Assembly (NCBI GenBank): GCA_025846845.1
Contig: JAOYTL010000005.1
Location: 186,001 to 250,000, forward strand
Source: Alloboseaceae bacterium BT-24-1
GTDB lineage: Bacteria > Pseudomonadota > Alphaproteobacteria > Rhizobiales > Beijerinckiaceae
Direction of reading: 5' to 3'
DNA: 64,000 nt
Part shown: piece after piece, positions 53,111 to 61,066 of the stretch
Position numbering within the stretch: position 1 is the first letter of the stretch
Layout: every line of letters begins with the position of its first letter
Translations under genes and position numbers: made by a program
Notes under the pieces: model-generated
Told to the model about the DNA's origin: nothing
Seen by the model: the letters and a program-made list of their open reading frames with translations, nothing else
Databases searched by the model: none

Positions 53111-53791
53111 TCAGGTCCGGGGAGCAAGGCTGGCGCGACCGCCATGGCGGGTCGACCAGGCCACGGGATCGGCCAGGAAACGCTCGATTTCGGCGCGATC
53201 CTCCGGCGCGAGGTTTTGGCTGGCCTCAGCGCGTAGAACGTCGCCCCAGGTCGCCAGAGCGTGGAGGGTCAGGCCAGCATCCTGCAGCCGGGCACCGGCA
53301 CCGGGAAAGACGTCGTGATAGAAGATCGTCATCACATGCTCGACCTCAGCGCCCGCCGCCCGCAGACCGCGCGCGAAGTTGAGCTTGCTGCCGCCATCGG
53401 TCGTCAGGTCGTCCATCAGCAGGACGCGCAGACCCTCGACCGGCCCGCCCTCGACCTGGGCATTGCGGCCGATGCCGAGCGGGCGCTTGCGGACATAGCG
53501 CAGCTTCAGCGCCAGCCCGTCGGCAAGCCAGGCCGCGAACGGGATGCCGGCCGTCTCGGCGCCGGCGATCGCGTCGAAGCTGCCCACTGGGAAGGCCGCG
53601 CCGGCATAGCGGGCGGCAAGCTCGCTGACCGCCTGGCGCAACTCGGGGTCGCCGAGCAGGAGACGGACATCGACATAGACCGGGCTCGCCCAGCCGGCGG
53701 CCAGGATGAAGGGCTGCTGGCGGCTGACATGGATGGCGCCCGCCCTGAACAGCAGCTGCGCGACCTCGCGGCCGATCTCGTTTGCGCTCAT
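53111..53791 (-). CDS. pyrE: Orotate phosphoribosyltransferase
   Basis: A 226-residue type I PRTase. The N-terminal hood has FRAGAIHVSRQQPFILAAGWASPVYVDVR. The PRPP motif VLLMDDLTTDGGS sits at about residue 120-132, and YVRKRPLGIGRNA gives the catalytic loop lysines. It forms OMP from orotate and PRPP, or the reverse. The gene lies inside a tight operon with catabolic-looking genes. This may be a second, specialised copy; the rest of the genome is not visible. Confidence 0.9.
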   Translation of the reverse strand: MSANEIGREVAQLLFRAGAIHVSRQQPFILAAGWASPVYVDVRLLLGDPELRQAVSELAARYAGAAFPVGSFDAIAGAETAGIPFAAWLADGLALKLRYVRKRPLGIGRNAQVEGGPVEGLRVLLMDDLTTDGGSKLNFARGLRAAGAEVEHVMTIFYHDVFPGAGARLQDAGLTLHALATWGDVLRAEASQNLAPEDRAEIERFLADPVAWSTRHGGRASLAPRT

Positions 53792-55083
53792 CGCACCGCC
53801 TCCCTGATGGCATCGCGCATGACGGCGACACCGGCGAGGAAATCGTCGATCGCCATCGCCTCATGCGGATTATGCGATCCGTGCTCATTGCGCACGAAGA
53901 TCATCGCGCTCGGGATGCCGGCATTGGCGAAAACAGCCGCATCATGGCCGGCGCCGCTCGGAATCTCCTCGTCAGGCAGGCCGAGATTGCGCGCCGCGGC
54001 CTTGAGCCTGATGATCCAGTCGGCATCCATCACGGCAGGAGCGGATTCGAGCCGGCGATCAACGCGGAATTCGACCCCCCTCTCCTCGCCGACCAGCCCG
54101 CATTCCGAGAGGAAGAGGTCGTAGAAGGCCTCCAGCGTCTCGCGGCTCTGGCTACGGATCTCGAAGGAGAAGCGCACCGTGCCGGGAATGCGCGCAATCG
54201 CGTGCTCCTGCGGATCGGTGCCGAGCACGCCCGCCGTTATGACGACATCGCGGCCACGCTCCAGCAAGGTGCGCCAATGCCGGTCGAGATGAGTGATCAG
54301 CTCGGCCGTAGCGAAGACCGCATCGCGCCGGAGCCAGCGCGGCACCGCGCCGGAATGGCCGGCCTCGCCGAGGCATTCGACCTCGCGATGCCGGATGTTG
54401 CCGCGGATGCCGGTGACGATGCCGATGGGTAGGTCTCGTGCGACCAGAACCGGTCCCTGCTCAATATGCAATTCGATCCAGGCTGCGACAGCAGCGGGAT
54501 CGAGCAGAGGCTCGCCCGCCTCGACGCGAGCCATATCGACGCCGACGGCCCTCATGCACTCCGCCAGGGTCCGCCCGCTGGCATGATCGCGCACCGATAG
54601 ATCGGCCGCCGAGAGTTTCCCGAACAGGGCGCTGGAGCCCATATAGGCCTTGCCGAAGCGGGCACTCTCCTCGCCGCGCAGCGCGTAGACCTTGATCGTC
54701 CGGCGCGGGACGAAGCCTTCGTCCTTGAAGCGGGCGATGATGGCGAGCCCGGCGATGACGCCGGCGGCGCCGTCGAAATTCCCGCCCTGCGGCACGGAAT
54801 CGAGATGCGAGCCGCAGGCGAGGAAGGGCAGTTCCGGCTCGCGCCCCGCAAGTGTGACGACAAGGTTGGCGCCGGCGTCCCGGTCGGTCACGAGGCCGAG
54901 TTCGCGCGCCTTCGCCTCGACGAGGTCGAGCGCCAGCGACTCCCGTTCGCTATAGGCTTCGCGGGTGATGCCGACGCCGTCGCCCGTCGCCTCGCGCAGC
55001 GCGTCGAACAGCGCCTCGGAAAGGACGCGGTCGCGCTCGTCACCGCTGAAGATGTTGCGCATCTCGGCAGGCTGCGCCGTCAC
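53788..55083 (-). CDS. N-carbamoyl-amino-acid hydrolase, M20 family (HyuC/AllC type)
   Basis: A 431-residue metallo-amidohydrolase. Signature segments are CGSHLDSVPQGGNFDGAAGV, ALRGEESARFGKAYMGSSALFG, WIELHIEQGPVLV, IRGNIRHREVEC and NEHGSHNPHEAM. These are the metal and carbamoyl-binding motifs of beta-ureidopropionase, allantoate amidohydrolase and L-carbamoylases. With PyrDK and AspA beside it, N-carbamoyl-L-aspartate (ureidosuccinase activity) is the most attractive substrate by inference. Both ends overlap neighbours as ATGA. Confidence 0.9.
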   Translation of the reverse strand: MTAQPAEMRNIFSGDERDRVLSEALFDALREATGDGVGITREAYSERESLALDLVEAKARELGLVTDRDAGANLVVTLAGREPELPFLACGSHLDSVPQGGNFDGAAGVIAGLAIIARFKDEGFVPRRTIKVYALRGEESARFGKAYMGSSALFGKLSAADLSVRDHASGRTLAECMRAVGVDMARVEAGEPLLDPAAVAAWIELHIEQGPVLVARDLPIGIVTGIRGNIRHREVECLGEAGHSGAVPRWLRRDAVFATAELITHLDRHWRTLLERGRDVVITAGVLGTDPQEHAIARIPGTVRFSFEIRSQSRETLEAFYDLFLSECGLVGEERGVEFRVDRRLESAPAVMDADWIIRLKAAARNLGLPDEEIPSGAGHDAAVFANAGIPSAMIFVRNEHGSHNPHEAMAIDDFLAGVAVMRDAIREAVR

Positions 55084-56042
55084 GAGACCGGGTCCAGCCA
55101 GGCAAGATCGGGCTCATCAGCCTCCTCTATGATGACGCCGCGGATCAGATCGGCGACGCGCGGGGTCTCGCGGCGCAGGCAGAAGGCCTCGAGCCCGTCG
55201 ATGATCGTCGTCATCGCCGCCGGCTGCAGGAAGGTCGCAGTGCCGACCTGCACGGCGCTGGCCCCGGCGAGCATGTATTCGATCGCGTCATCGGCGGTGG
55301 AGATGCCGCCGCAACCGATCACCGGAATCTTCACCGCCTTGGCGCATTGGAAGACCTGGCGCAGCACGATCGGCTTGATCGCCGGCCCCGAGAGCCCGCC
55401 CATGATGTTGCCGAGGCAGGGCTTGAAGCTCTTCAGGTCGATCGCCATCGACAGGATGGTGTTGGCGACCACGACCGCATCGGCGCCGGCCGCCTCGGCG
55501 GCGCGCGCCACTTCGGGCACGTCGCCGGTGTTCGGCGTCAGCTTGACCCAGAGCGGCAGCTCGGTTGCGGTCCGGAGCAGGCGCGTCACCTTCTGCGTGG
55601 ACTCGGCCCGCATCGCGAAGGCCTTGCCGTCCTCCTCGATGTTCGGGCAGGAGATGTTGGCTTCGATCGCGGCCACGCCGGGGATCGAGAGTTCCGCCGC
55701 AAGGCTGGCGAAGCCCTCCGCCGTCGGCGCCGAGATCGAGACGACCAGCGGCGTATCGTAGGCCGCGTAATGCGGCATGATCGTCTCGATGAAATAGGGC
55801 ACGCCCTTCGAGGGGATGCCGATGGCGTTGATCAACCCGCCCGGCCGCTCGACCACCCGCGGCAGCGGATTTCCGGCGCGCAGTTCGCGCGTGATCGTCT
55901 TGGTGACGAAGGCGCCGAGCCGGTTGAAGTCCATCACCTTCTCCAGCCCCTCGGCGAAGGTGCCTGAGGCCGGCATGACCGGATTGCGCAAAGTGAGCCC
56001 GCCGATGCTGACGGAAAGGTCGACATTGCTTGCAGCGCTCAT
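55080..56042 (-). CDS. pyrD: Dihydroorotate dehydrogenase, class 1B catalytic subunit
   Basis: A 320-residue FMN barrel. NPVMPASGTFAEG, ITRELRAGNPLPRVVERPGGLINAIGIPSKG and ANISCPNIEEDG are diagnostic; the cysteine in SCPN is the class 1 active-site base. CGGISTADDAIEYMLAGASAVQVGTA binds FMN phosphate. Class 1B works as a PyrD2-PyrK2 complex with NAD. Alphaproteobacteria normally use the membrane, quinone-linked class 2 for biosynthesis. It overlaps pyrK and the hydrolase gene by ATGA. Confidence 0.93.
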   Translation of the reverse strand: MSAASNVDLSVSIGGLTLRNPVMPASGTFAEGLEKVMDFNRLGAFVTKTITRELRAGNPLPRVVERPGGLINAIGIPSKGVPYFIETIMPHYAAYDTPLVVSISAPTAEGFASLAAELSIPGVAAIEANISCPNIEEDGKAFAMRAESTQKVTRLLRTATELPLWVKLTPNTGDVPEVARAAEAAGADAVVVANTILSMAIDLKSFKPCLGNIMGGLSGPAIKPIVLRQVFQCAKAVKIPVIGCGGISTADDAIEYMLAGASAVQVGTATFLQPAAMTTIIDGLEAFCLRRETPRVADLIRGVIIEEADEPDLAWLDPVS

Positions 56043-56920
56043 GGCAGCGCCTCCATCAGGTCGAAGACCGGGCCGTCCCAGCAGACGCGCCGGTTGACGA
56101 TCTCGCCATTGACGTTGAAGTCGCGGACGCAGCAGTAGCAAAGGCCGATTCCGCAAGCCATTTGCTGCTCCATCGCGACCTGACCAGGTAGCCCGACCTC
56201 GCGCGCCAGACGCTGTTGCACCCGCATCAACCGGCTCGAGCCACAGGTGAAGAAGGCATCGCAACGGCCGTCGGCAATAAGACGGCGCAGGATGCGCTCG
56301 ACATTGGCCGGCCCGCTGGTCTGTTCGGAGTCGGTGACGGCGATGACGTCGGCACGATGGCGATGGAAGAGGTCGACGGAGACGAGGAGGTCGGGCCGCC
56401 TTGCGCTGAAGACGGCCGTCACCTGCGCGCCATTGGCCCTCGCGGCCCTGGCGAGCGGGGCGAGCGTCGCCAGCCCCGCCCCACGCCCGACGGCGACGAT
56501 ATGGCGCCAACCCGGATCCAGCGCGAAGCCGACGCCGAGCGGTCCCATGATGTCGAGCCGATCGCCTGGCTTCAGCGTATCGAGACCGCGCGTGCCGGCG
56601 CCCGTCACCTTGTAGAGGAACTCGACCTGGCGCCTGTCGGGATCGGCGCCGTAAAGGCTCATCGGCCGGCGCAGGAAAGGCTGCTCGCCCGCCGGCTGCG
56701 GGCAGAGCAGCTGGAAGAACTGCCCCGGCTGGGCCGCTGCCGCCTCCTCGCTGCAGTTCACAACGAGGTGCCGGTACTCGGCGTTCACCGCCTCGTTGCG
56801 GACGACCTCGGCGAGCTCGGCGACGATGCTCGCCTTCCATGGTGCGCCCGAGCAGGCGCTGCCAGCCGCGGTCGCGATGGGCATTGCGGTCGTGTGGGCC
56901 TGATCGAGCTGGATCGACAT
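56039..56920 (-). CDS. pyrK: Dihydroorotate dehydrogenase electron-transfer subunit
   Basis: A 293-residue FNR-fold protein. The FAD motif RRPMSLYGADP is followed by the nucleotide segment VAVGRGAGLATLAPLA. A C-terminal cluster ACGIGLCYCCVRDF with a later VCWDGPVF supplies the four cysteines for a [2Fe-2S] centre, as in Lactococcus PyrK, plus one extra Cys. It shuttles electrons between NAD(H) and FMN of PyrD. The N-terminal 25 residues are a non-conserved extension. Sixteen nt separate it from the MFS gene. Confidence 0.92.
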   Translation of the reverse strand: MSIQLDQAHTTAMPIATAAGSACSGAPWKASIVAELAEVVRNEAVNAEYRHLVVNCSEEAAAAQPGQFFQLLCPQPAGEQPFLRRPMSLYGADPDRRQVEFLYKVTGAGTRGLDTLKPGDRLDIMGPLGVGFALDPGWRHIVAVGRGAGLATLAPLARAARANGAQVTAVFSARRPDLLVSVDLFHRHRADVIAVTDSEQTSGPANVERILRRLIADGRCDAFFTCGSSRLMRVQQRLAREVGLPGQVAMEQQMACGIGLCYCCVRDFNVNGEIVNRRVCWDGPVFDLMEALP

Positions 56921-56936
56921 GACGATGCCCTTGGCC

Positions 56937-58184
56937 TCAGGCGAGCTCGGCGCCACGGCGCTCCGGAATCAGGAACCACATGGCCAGGATATCGAGCAGA
57001 TAGAGCGTCGCCAGCAAGGCGATCGCCATCTCGAAGCTGTAGGCCGCCGCGATCGTCCCCACGACGAGCGGACCGAAGCCGCCGACGCCGCGCCCGATAT
57101 TGAACAGGACGTTCTGTGCCGTCGCCCGCGCCGTCGTCGGGAAGAGTTCGCTGATCAGCGCGCCATAGCCACCGAGCATGCCGTTGACGAAGAAGCCCAT
57201 CACCGCGCCAGCGACCAGGAGCTGGATGGGGTCGGTCAGCCGCGAATAGACGATGACCATCACCGCGGCGCCGAGCATGTAGCCGAAGAAGGCCGGGCGC
57301 CGCCCGATCCGGTCGGCGATGTGGCCGAAGGCGTAGATGCCGACCGCCATGCCGGCGATGGTGACCGAGGTCCATACGGCCGATTGCGTCAGGGCGAAGC
57401 CGAAACGGGTCGCCAGATAGTTCGGCAACCAGATCATCACGCCGTAATAGCCGAAGTTCTGGACCGAGCAGAGGATGACCATGCCGAGGCTCAGCTTGGT
57501 GGTGTCCCAGTCCTTGACCAGCAGGCGCAGCGCCGACTCCTTCGGCCGATCCTTGCTGCGGGCGACGAAGACTTCCGGCTCGTGCAGCGAGTGGCGGATG
57601 AAATAGGCTGCAACCGCCGGCAGGATGCCGATGGCGAACATGCCGCGCCAGCCGATCGTCGGCAGCAGGAGCGGGGTGGCGATCGCCGCCGCGAGCACGC
57701 CGACCTGCCAGCCGAGGCCGACATAGGACGAGGCGCGTGCCCGCTTCGAGGCCGGCCACGCTTCCGCGACCAGAGCCATGCCGATGCCGAACTCGCCACC
57801 GAGGCCGAGCCCGGCGATGGTGCGGTAGATCAGGAGGTCCCAATAGCCCTGCGCCAGCGCGCACATGCCGGTGAAGACGGCGAAGAGGACGATTGTCCAG
57901 GTCAGCACGCGGACGCGGCCGATGCGGTCCGAGAGCATGCCGAAGCCGATGCCACCGAGCACGGCGCCGATCAGCGTGGCAGTGACGAGCGAGGCGGCCT
58001 GGCCCTGGGTAAGCTGCAGGTCGGCGGAGATCGTCCGCAGCATGAAGCCGAGGATCAGGAGGTCGAAGCCGTCCATGGCATAGCCGATGGCGGCGCCCCA
58101 CAGGGCCTTGCGGGCCTTGCTGTCGACCTCGGTCGGAGAGGAGATGGCGATGGAGCCGCTGACGGCTGCCTGATTGTCACTCAC
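56937..58184 (-). CDS. MFS transporter, AAHS-like (aromatic/small acid:H+ symporter)
   Basis: A 415-residue twelve-helix carrier. Helix 1 contains GYAMDGFDLLILGFML, loop 2-3 GMLSDRIGRVRVL and loop 8-9 GHIADRIGRRPAFFG; helix 5 has GLGLGGEFGIGMAL. The family imports aromatic or carboxylic acids with protons. As first gene of the pyrimidine operon it may import orotate or dihydroorotate, by context only. Confidence 0.88.
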   Translation of the reverse strand: MSDNQAAVSGSIAISSPTEVDSKARKALWGAAIGYAMDGFDLLILGFMLRTISADLQLTQGQAASLVTATLIGAVLGGIGFGMLSDRIGRVRVLTWTIVLFAVFTGMCALAQGYWDLLIYRTIAGLGLGGEFGIGMALVAEAWPASKRARASSYVGLGWQVGVLAAAIATPLLLPTIGWRGMFAIGILPAVAAYFIRHSLHEPEVFVARSKDRPKESALRLLVKDWDTTKLSLGMVILCSVQNFGYYGVMIWLPNYLATRFGFALTQSAVWTSVTIAGMAVGIYAFGHIADRIGRRPAFFGYMLGAAVMVIVYSRLTDPIQLLVAGAVMGFFVNGMLGGYGALISELFPTTARATAQNVLFNIGRGVGGFGPLVVGTIAAAYSFEMAIALLATLYLLDILAMWFLIPERRGAELA

Positions 58185-58507
58185 GGTAAATTCCCCCGTT
58201 TTGCTTCTTTTTATTGCGTGCTGAAACGCAAATAGATCGGCGCGCGCCTTCCGCGCACCGCCGCCGGCCCGGTCAAAACCATTGGAGTTTGGGCGTCCGC
58301 CCGTCGTTCTCAGGACGCCTGAATGCGTCTCTTGGCGTCCGAAGGATCAATCTCGGCCGCGGAAAATCCGATGCGCGCCGGGCAAGCCCGACGCCCTTGC
58401 GTGATCACCTATGTCACGGCAAAATCTCAATTGCAATACTAATCTCAATTTTGCGACAATCTCGACGCGCTGAGGCGCCGCCGCTGCATCCGGGCGTCGG
58501 GCAGATG
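58185..58507. other. 323-bp intergenic region upstream of the pyrimidine operon
   Basis: No gene is seen here. The part nearest the MFS gene contains a T-rich tract (TTTTGCTTCTTTTTATTGC) that may include promoter elements. The part nearest the XRE gene stop holds three tandem AATCTC repeats, listed separately. Confidence 0.6.
58423..58463. promoter_or_regulatory. Three tandem AATCTC-type repeats, probable XRE operator
   Basis: AATCTCAATT occurs at 58423-58432 and 58441-58450, and a shortened AATCTC at 58458-58463. The starts are 18 and 17 bp apart, nearly two helical turns. A related AATCTCACAATGC sits just upstream of the XRE gene start. The repeats are 239 nt from the MFS start codon, so they may act as an upstream activator or long-range site. 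Confidence 0.55.
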
Positions 58508-59434
58508 TCAGACCAGGTTCGATGACGGCCTTCGGATTGCAGGCCGAGCAATCCCCGAGCGCTCGACAGCGGCCCGCAGCACCGCTCCGGCCTCGCTGCC
58601 CTTCAAGGCGCGGCGCCAGAGATCGTTGGCGATCTCCTCGTAGAGACGCACCGGTTCCTCGTCCGCGGTCAACATGGCGATTCCCGACCGGATATTCGGC
58701 AACTCGCCGCCCAGGCGAAACGGGCTCAACCCAAGCAGCGTCTTTTCCGAGGTGCGGAACAGTTGGAAGGTGATGTTCGGCAGCGTCTCCTCGATCAGGC
58801 CGATCTGGACCCCCATCGGCTCGCTCTCGATCAAGCCGATCAGGTGCTCGATCTCGGTTCGTGCGGCCAGGCGCCGCCGAGTCAATTCGCTATCCGGCAG
58901 GTTGAACCGGCCGACGACGCCAAGTTTGAGCCAGCGTTCGATCTCGAGGACGTTGACGAAATTGACGACACTCAGCCGGCGCCGTTTGCGCGCGCACTTG
59001 CGATCATCGAGGATCGCGATGATCGCGTCGATTTCCCCGATGGCCTGCTCGCGCTCGGTTATGTGAGACGGAAGCGCTTCGACGAGGGTCTGTCGCAAAT
59101 AGCCGGAGTAATCGTCCGAAGTCAGCAGATAGGACAGCGGTGGGAAGTGAGCGATGACCTGGTCCGCCTGCTCCTCGATCTGCCGCATCCGCTCGAAATA
59201 GCTGATCGGGCTGGAATAATACTCGACGCCGGCCCCGAGCAGCGAGGCGACGGTCGTCTCCAGCAGGACAGCCAGGCGCTCCAGGGTCTCGATCTTGACG
59301 ACGCCGCCACCTTCGATCCGGTAGACCGCCGCCCGCGAGATTCCGAGCCGCTCGGCGACGTCTTCGGCCAAAAGCCCCCGCCCCAGGCGGTAGGCTTTCA
59401 GGCGCTCACCGATTTCGTCGAACCGGATCATCAA
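58508..59434 (-). CDS. XRE family transcriptional regulator
   Basis: A 308-residue regulator. The N-terminal HTH (IGERLKAYRLGRGLLAEDVAERLGISRAAVYRIEGGGVVKIETLERLAVLLE) is followed by a 240-residue domain of unknown type, with YFERMRQIEEQADQVIAHFPP and FQLFRTSEKTLLGLSPFRLG. The second part probably senses a ligand. It lies between the pyrimidine operon and the Liv importer, and is the natural candidate to control both. Confidence 0.88.
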   Translation of the reverse strand: MMIRFDEIGERLKAYRLGRGLLAEDVAERLGISRAAVYRIEGGGVVKIETLERLAVLLETTVASLLGAGVEYYSSPISYFERMRQIEEQADQVIAHFPPLSYLLTSDDYSGYLRQTLVEALPSHITEREQAIGEIDAIIAILDDRKCARKRRRLSVVNFVNVLEIERWLKLGVVGRFNLPDSELTRRRLAARTEIEHLIGLIESEPMGVQIGLIEETLPNITFQLFRTSEKTLLGLSPFRLGGELPNIRSGIAMLTADEEPVRLYEEIANDLWRRALKGSEAGAVLRAAVERSGIARPAIRRPSSNLV

Positions 59435-59454
59435 ACCTGCCTGGGAATCTGCCG

Positions 59455-59467
59455 AATCTCACAATGC
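59455..59467. promoter_or_regulatory. AATCTCACAATGC site before the XRE gene
   Basis: The 13-base sequence resembles the AATCTCAATTGC repeats on the other side of the gene. It lies 21-33 nt upstream of the XRE start codon, so it could mediate autoregulation. Evidence is similarity and position only. Confidence 0.4.
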
Positions 59468-59527
59468 CATATCAGATACAGCGCTTTCAGGCCCGGCGCG
59501 AACGCCGGTGGAGCAGGCTTAGGGGGA

Positions 59528-59559
59528 TCAAAGAAAAGGGCTCGCGTCGTCCGCGAGCC
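59528..59559 (-). terminator. Rho-independent terminator after livJ-type gene
   Basis: On the minus strand GGCTCGCG pairs with CGCGAGCC (8 bp) around GACGA and is followed by CCTTTTCTTT. It lies 65 nt after the stop codon of the binding-protein gene and separates it from the XRE gene. Confidence 0.85.
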
Positions 59560-59623
59560 TTCTCAAAAATCGGCGATGGTCATTCGGTGCAGCCTGTGAT
59601 GCTGCCCCGGCTGCGGACCAGGA

Positions 59624-60760
59624 TCAGTAGGCCGCCCAGGCGCCGTTCTTCACCGTGCGCAGTTCGAGTTCGACCGGCAGCTTGGTCTGGCCGTTCTCGT
59701 CGAAGCTGGTGTGACCCAGGGCGCCGTCATGCTGGGTCTCGCGGATGGCCTTGGCGATCGCGACCTTGTCCTTGGTGCCGGCCTTCTTGATCGCGGCGAT
59801 CAGGATGTTCGCCGTGTCATAGGCGTTCTTGGTGTAGGTCGTCGACGGCTCGGCGAACTTGGCGGCCGCATAGTCGTCCCTGAGCTTGGCAACCTGCGGA
59901 TTGTCCTTCTCCTTGGCGATGCCGACGATCGTGCCCTCGGCAGCCGCGGCAGCGATCTTGATGAAGGCCGGATCGTGGAAGCCGTCGACGCCGATCATCG
60001 GCTGCTTCATGCCGAGCTCGACCATCTGCTGGCGCACCAGCCCGGCTTCGGTCACGACGCCACCGAAATAGATCGCATCGGGGGATGCGGCCTTGATCTT
60101 CGTCAGCAGCGCGCGGAAGTCGGTCGTGCCGACGGGCGCGGCCTCGGTGGCGATGATGCTGCCGCCGGCCACCTTGTAGAACTTCTCGAAGTTCTGGGTG
60201 TTGGCCGCGCCGTAATCGCTCGTATCGGAGACGATCGCGATCTTCTTGCCGACCTTGTCCGCCGCCCATTTCGCCAGCGGTTCGTTGGTGTTCACCAGCG
60301 TGGTCGCGACGCGCGAGACCATCGGATTGTTGCGCTCGGTGATCTTCGGCGAGATCGCACCCCAGACGATGAAGGGCACGCCCGCACGCTGGAACACCGG
60401 GATCGTCGCCAGCGCGACGCCGCTGTTCCAGTGGCCGGCCGCGGCGATGACCTGCGGGTCGTTGGTGAGCTTGATCGCGGCCGCGACGCCGGTCTGCGGA
60501 TTGGCGGCGTCATCGAGGATGACCGGCTCGATCTTGAACGGCAGCCCGGAGGCATTAGCCTGGTCGATGGCGAGCTGGAAGCCGTTGCGGGCCGACAGGC
60601 CCTGCTGGGCATTTCCGCCGCTCAGCGGGCCGATGAAGCCCAGCTTGATGGTTTCCTGCGCGATGGCGGTGGTCGACGCCAAGGCGAGCGCCGTCCCGAC
60701 GATGGCCGCGCGCACGAACGCGCCCAGGGACTTCTCTCCGGTATTCGGGTTGAAAGGCAT
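59624..60760 (-). CDS. Branched-chain amino acid-type ABC transporter binding protein (LivJ family)
   Basis: A 378-residue type I binding protein. The signal peptide is followed by ETIKLGFIGPLSGGNAQQGLSARNGFQLAIDQAN. Typical segments are VIAAAGHWNSGVALATIPVFQRAGVPFIVW and IAIVSDTSDYGAANTQNFEKFY. The family binds amino acids, urea, aromatic acids or nucleobase-like ligands, so the ligand is open. It is divergent from the liv permease genes and beside the pyrimidine operon. Confidence 0.9.
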   Translation of the reverse strand: MPFNPNTGEKSLGAFVRAAIVGTALALASTTAIAQETIKLGFIGPLSGGNAQQGLSARNGFQLAIDQANASGLPFKIEPVILDDAANPQTGVAAAIKLTNDPQVIAAAGHWNSGVALATIPVFQRAGVPFIVWGAISPKITERNNPMVSRVATTLVNTNEPLAKWAADKVGKKIAIVSDTSDYGAANTQNFEKFYKVAGGSIIATEAAPVGTTDFRALLTKIKAASPDAIYFGGVVTEAGLVRQQMVELGMKQPMIGVDGFHDPAFIKIAAAAAEGTIVGIAKEKDNPQVAKLRDDYAAAKFAEPSTTYTKNAYDTANILIAAIKKAGTKDKVAIAKAIRETQHDGALGHTSFDENGQTKLPVELELRTVKNGAWAAY

Positions 60761-61066
60761 GATCCCCTCCTCAAGGAATTGGATGTGTCCGGTACCGTGA
60801 GCGCCACCGACGACATCGTGGCTCGACCATCTGCCCTTCAGGAAACCCGAAGCAAATCGGATATTTTGCGCCCAGAGCTTCGGTTTTGCCGAAGCAGGCC
60901 GCCCGGAGCCTCACAGGCCGGCGAATGCACGGGAGCCTGACTTGCCTCAAGACAAGCAAAGCAGGGATTCCGAAATTGCGACTCTTGCCGGCTTCGGTTC
61001 TGGTGCACAGCGAAAATCAGTTGCGGCAGGTCCCGGCTGGGGCGATGCAAACGCGAGGGGACGTGT
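60761..61066. other. 306-bp divergent promoter region of the Liv-type importer
   Basis: No gene is seen. A perfect 7-bp inverted repeat GCTTCGG/CCGAAGC lies at 60877-60895 around a TTTTG loop, close to midway. Just before it, AAATCGGATATTTTGCG weakly resembles the AATCTCAATTTTGCG repeats near the XRE gene. Either could be a regulatory site. Confidence 0.5.

Noticed and set aside
55080..56840. 586-residue frame suggesting a PyrK-PyrD fusion
   Set aside because: The N-terminal part is an off-frame reading of pyrK. PyrD starts at MSAASNVD, with an ATGA overlap.
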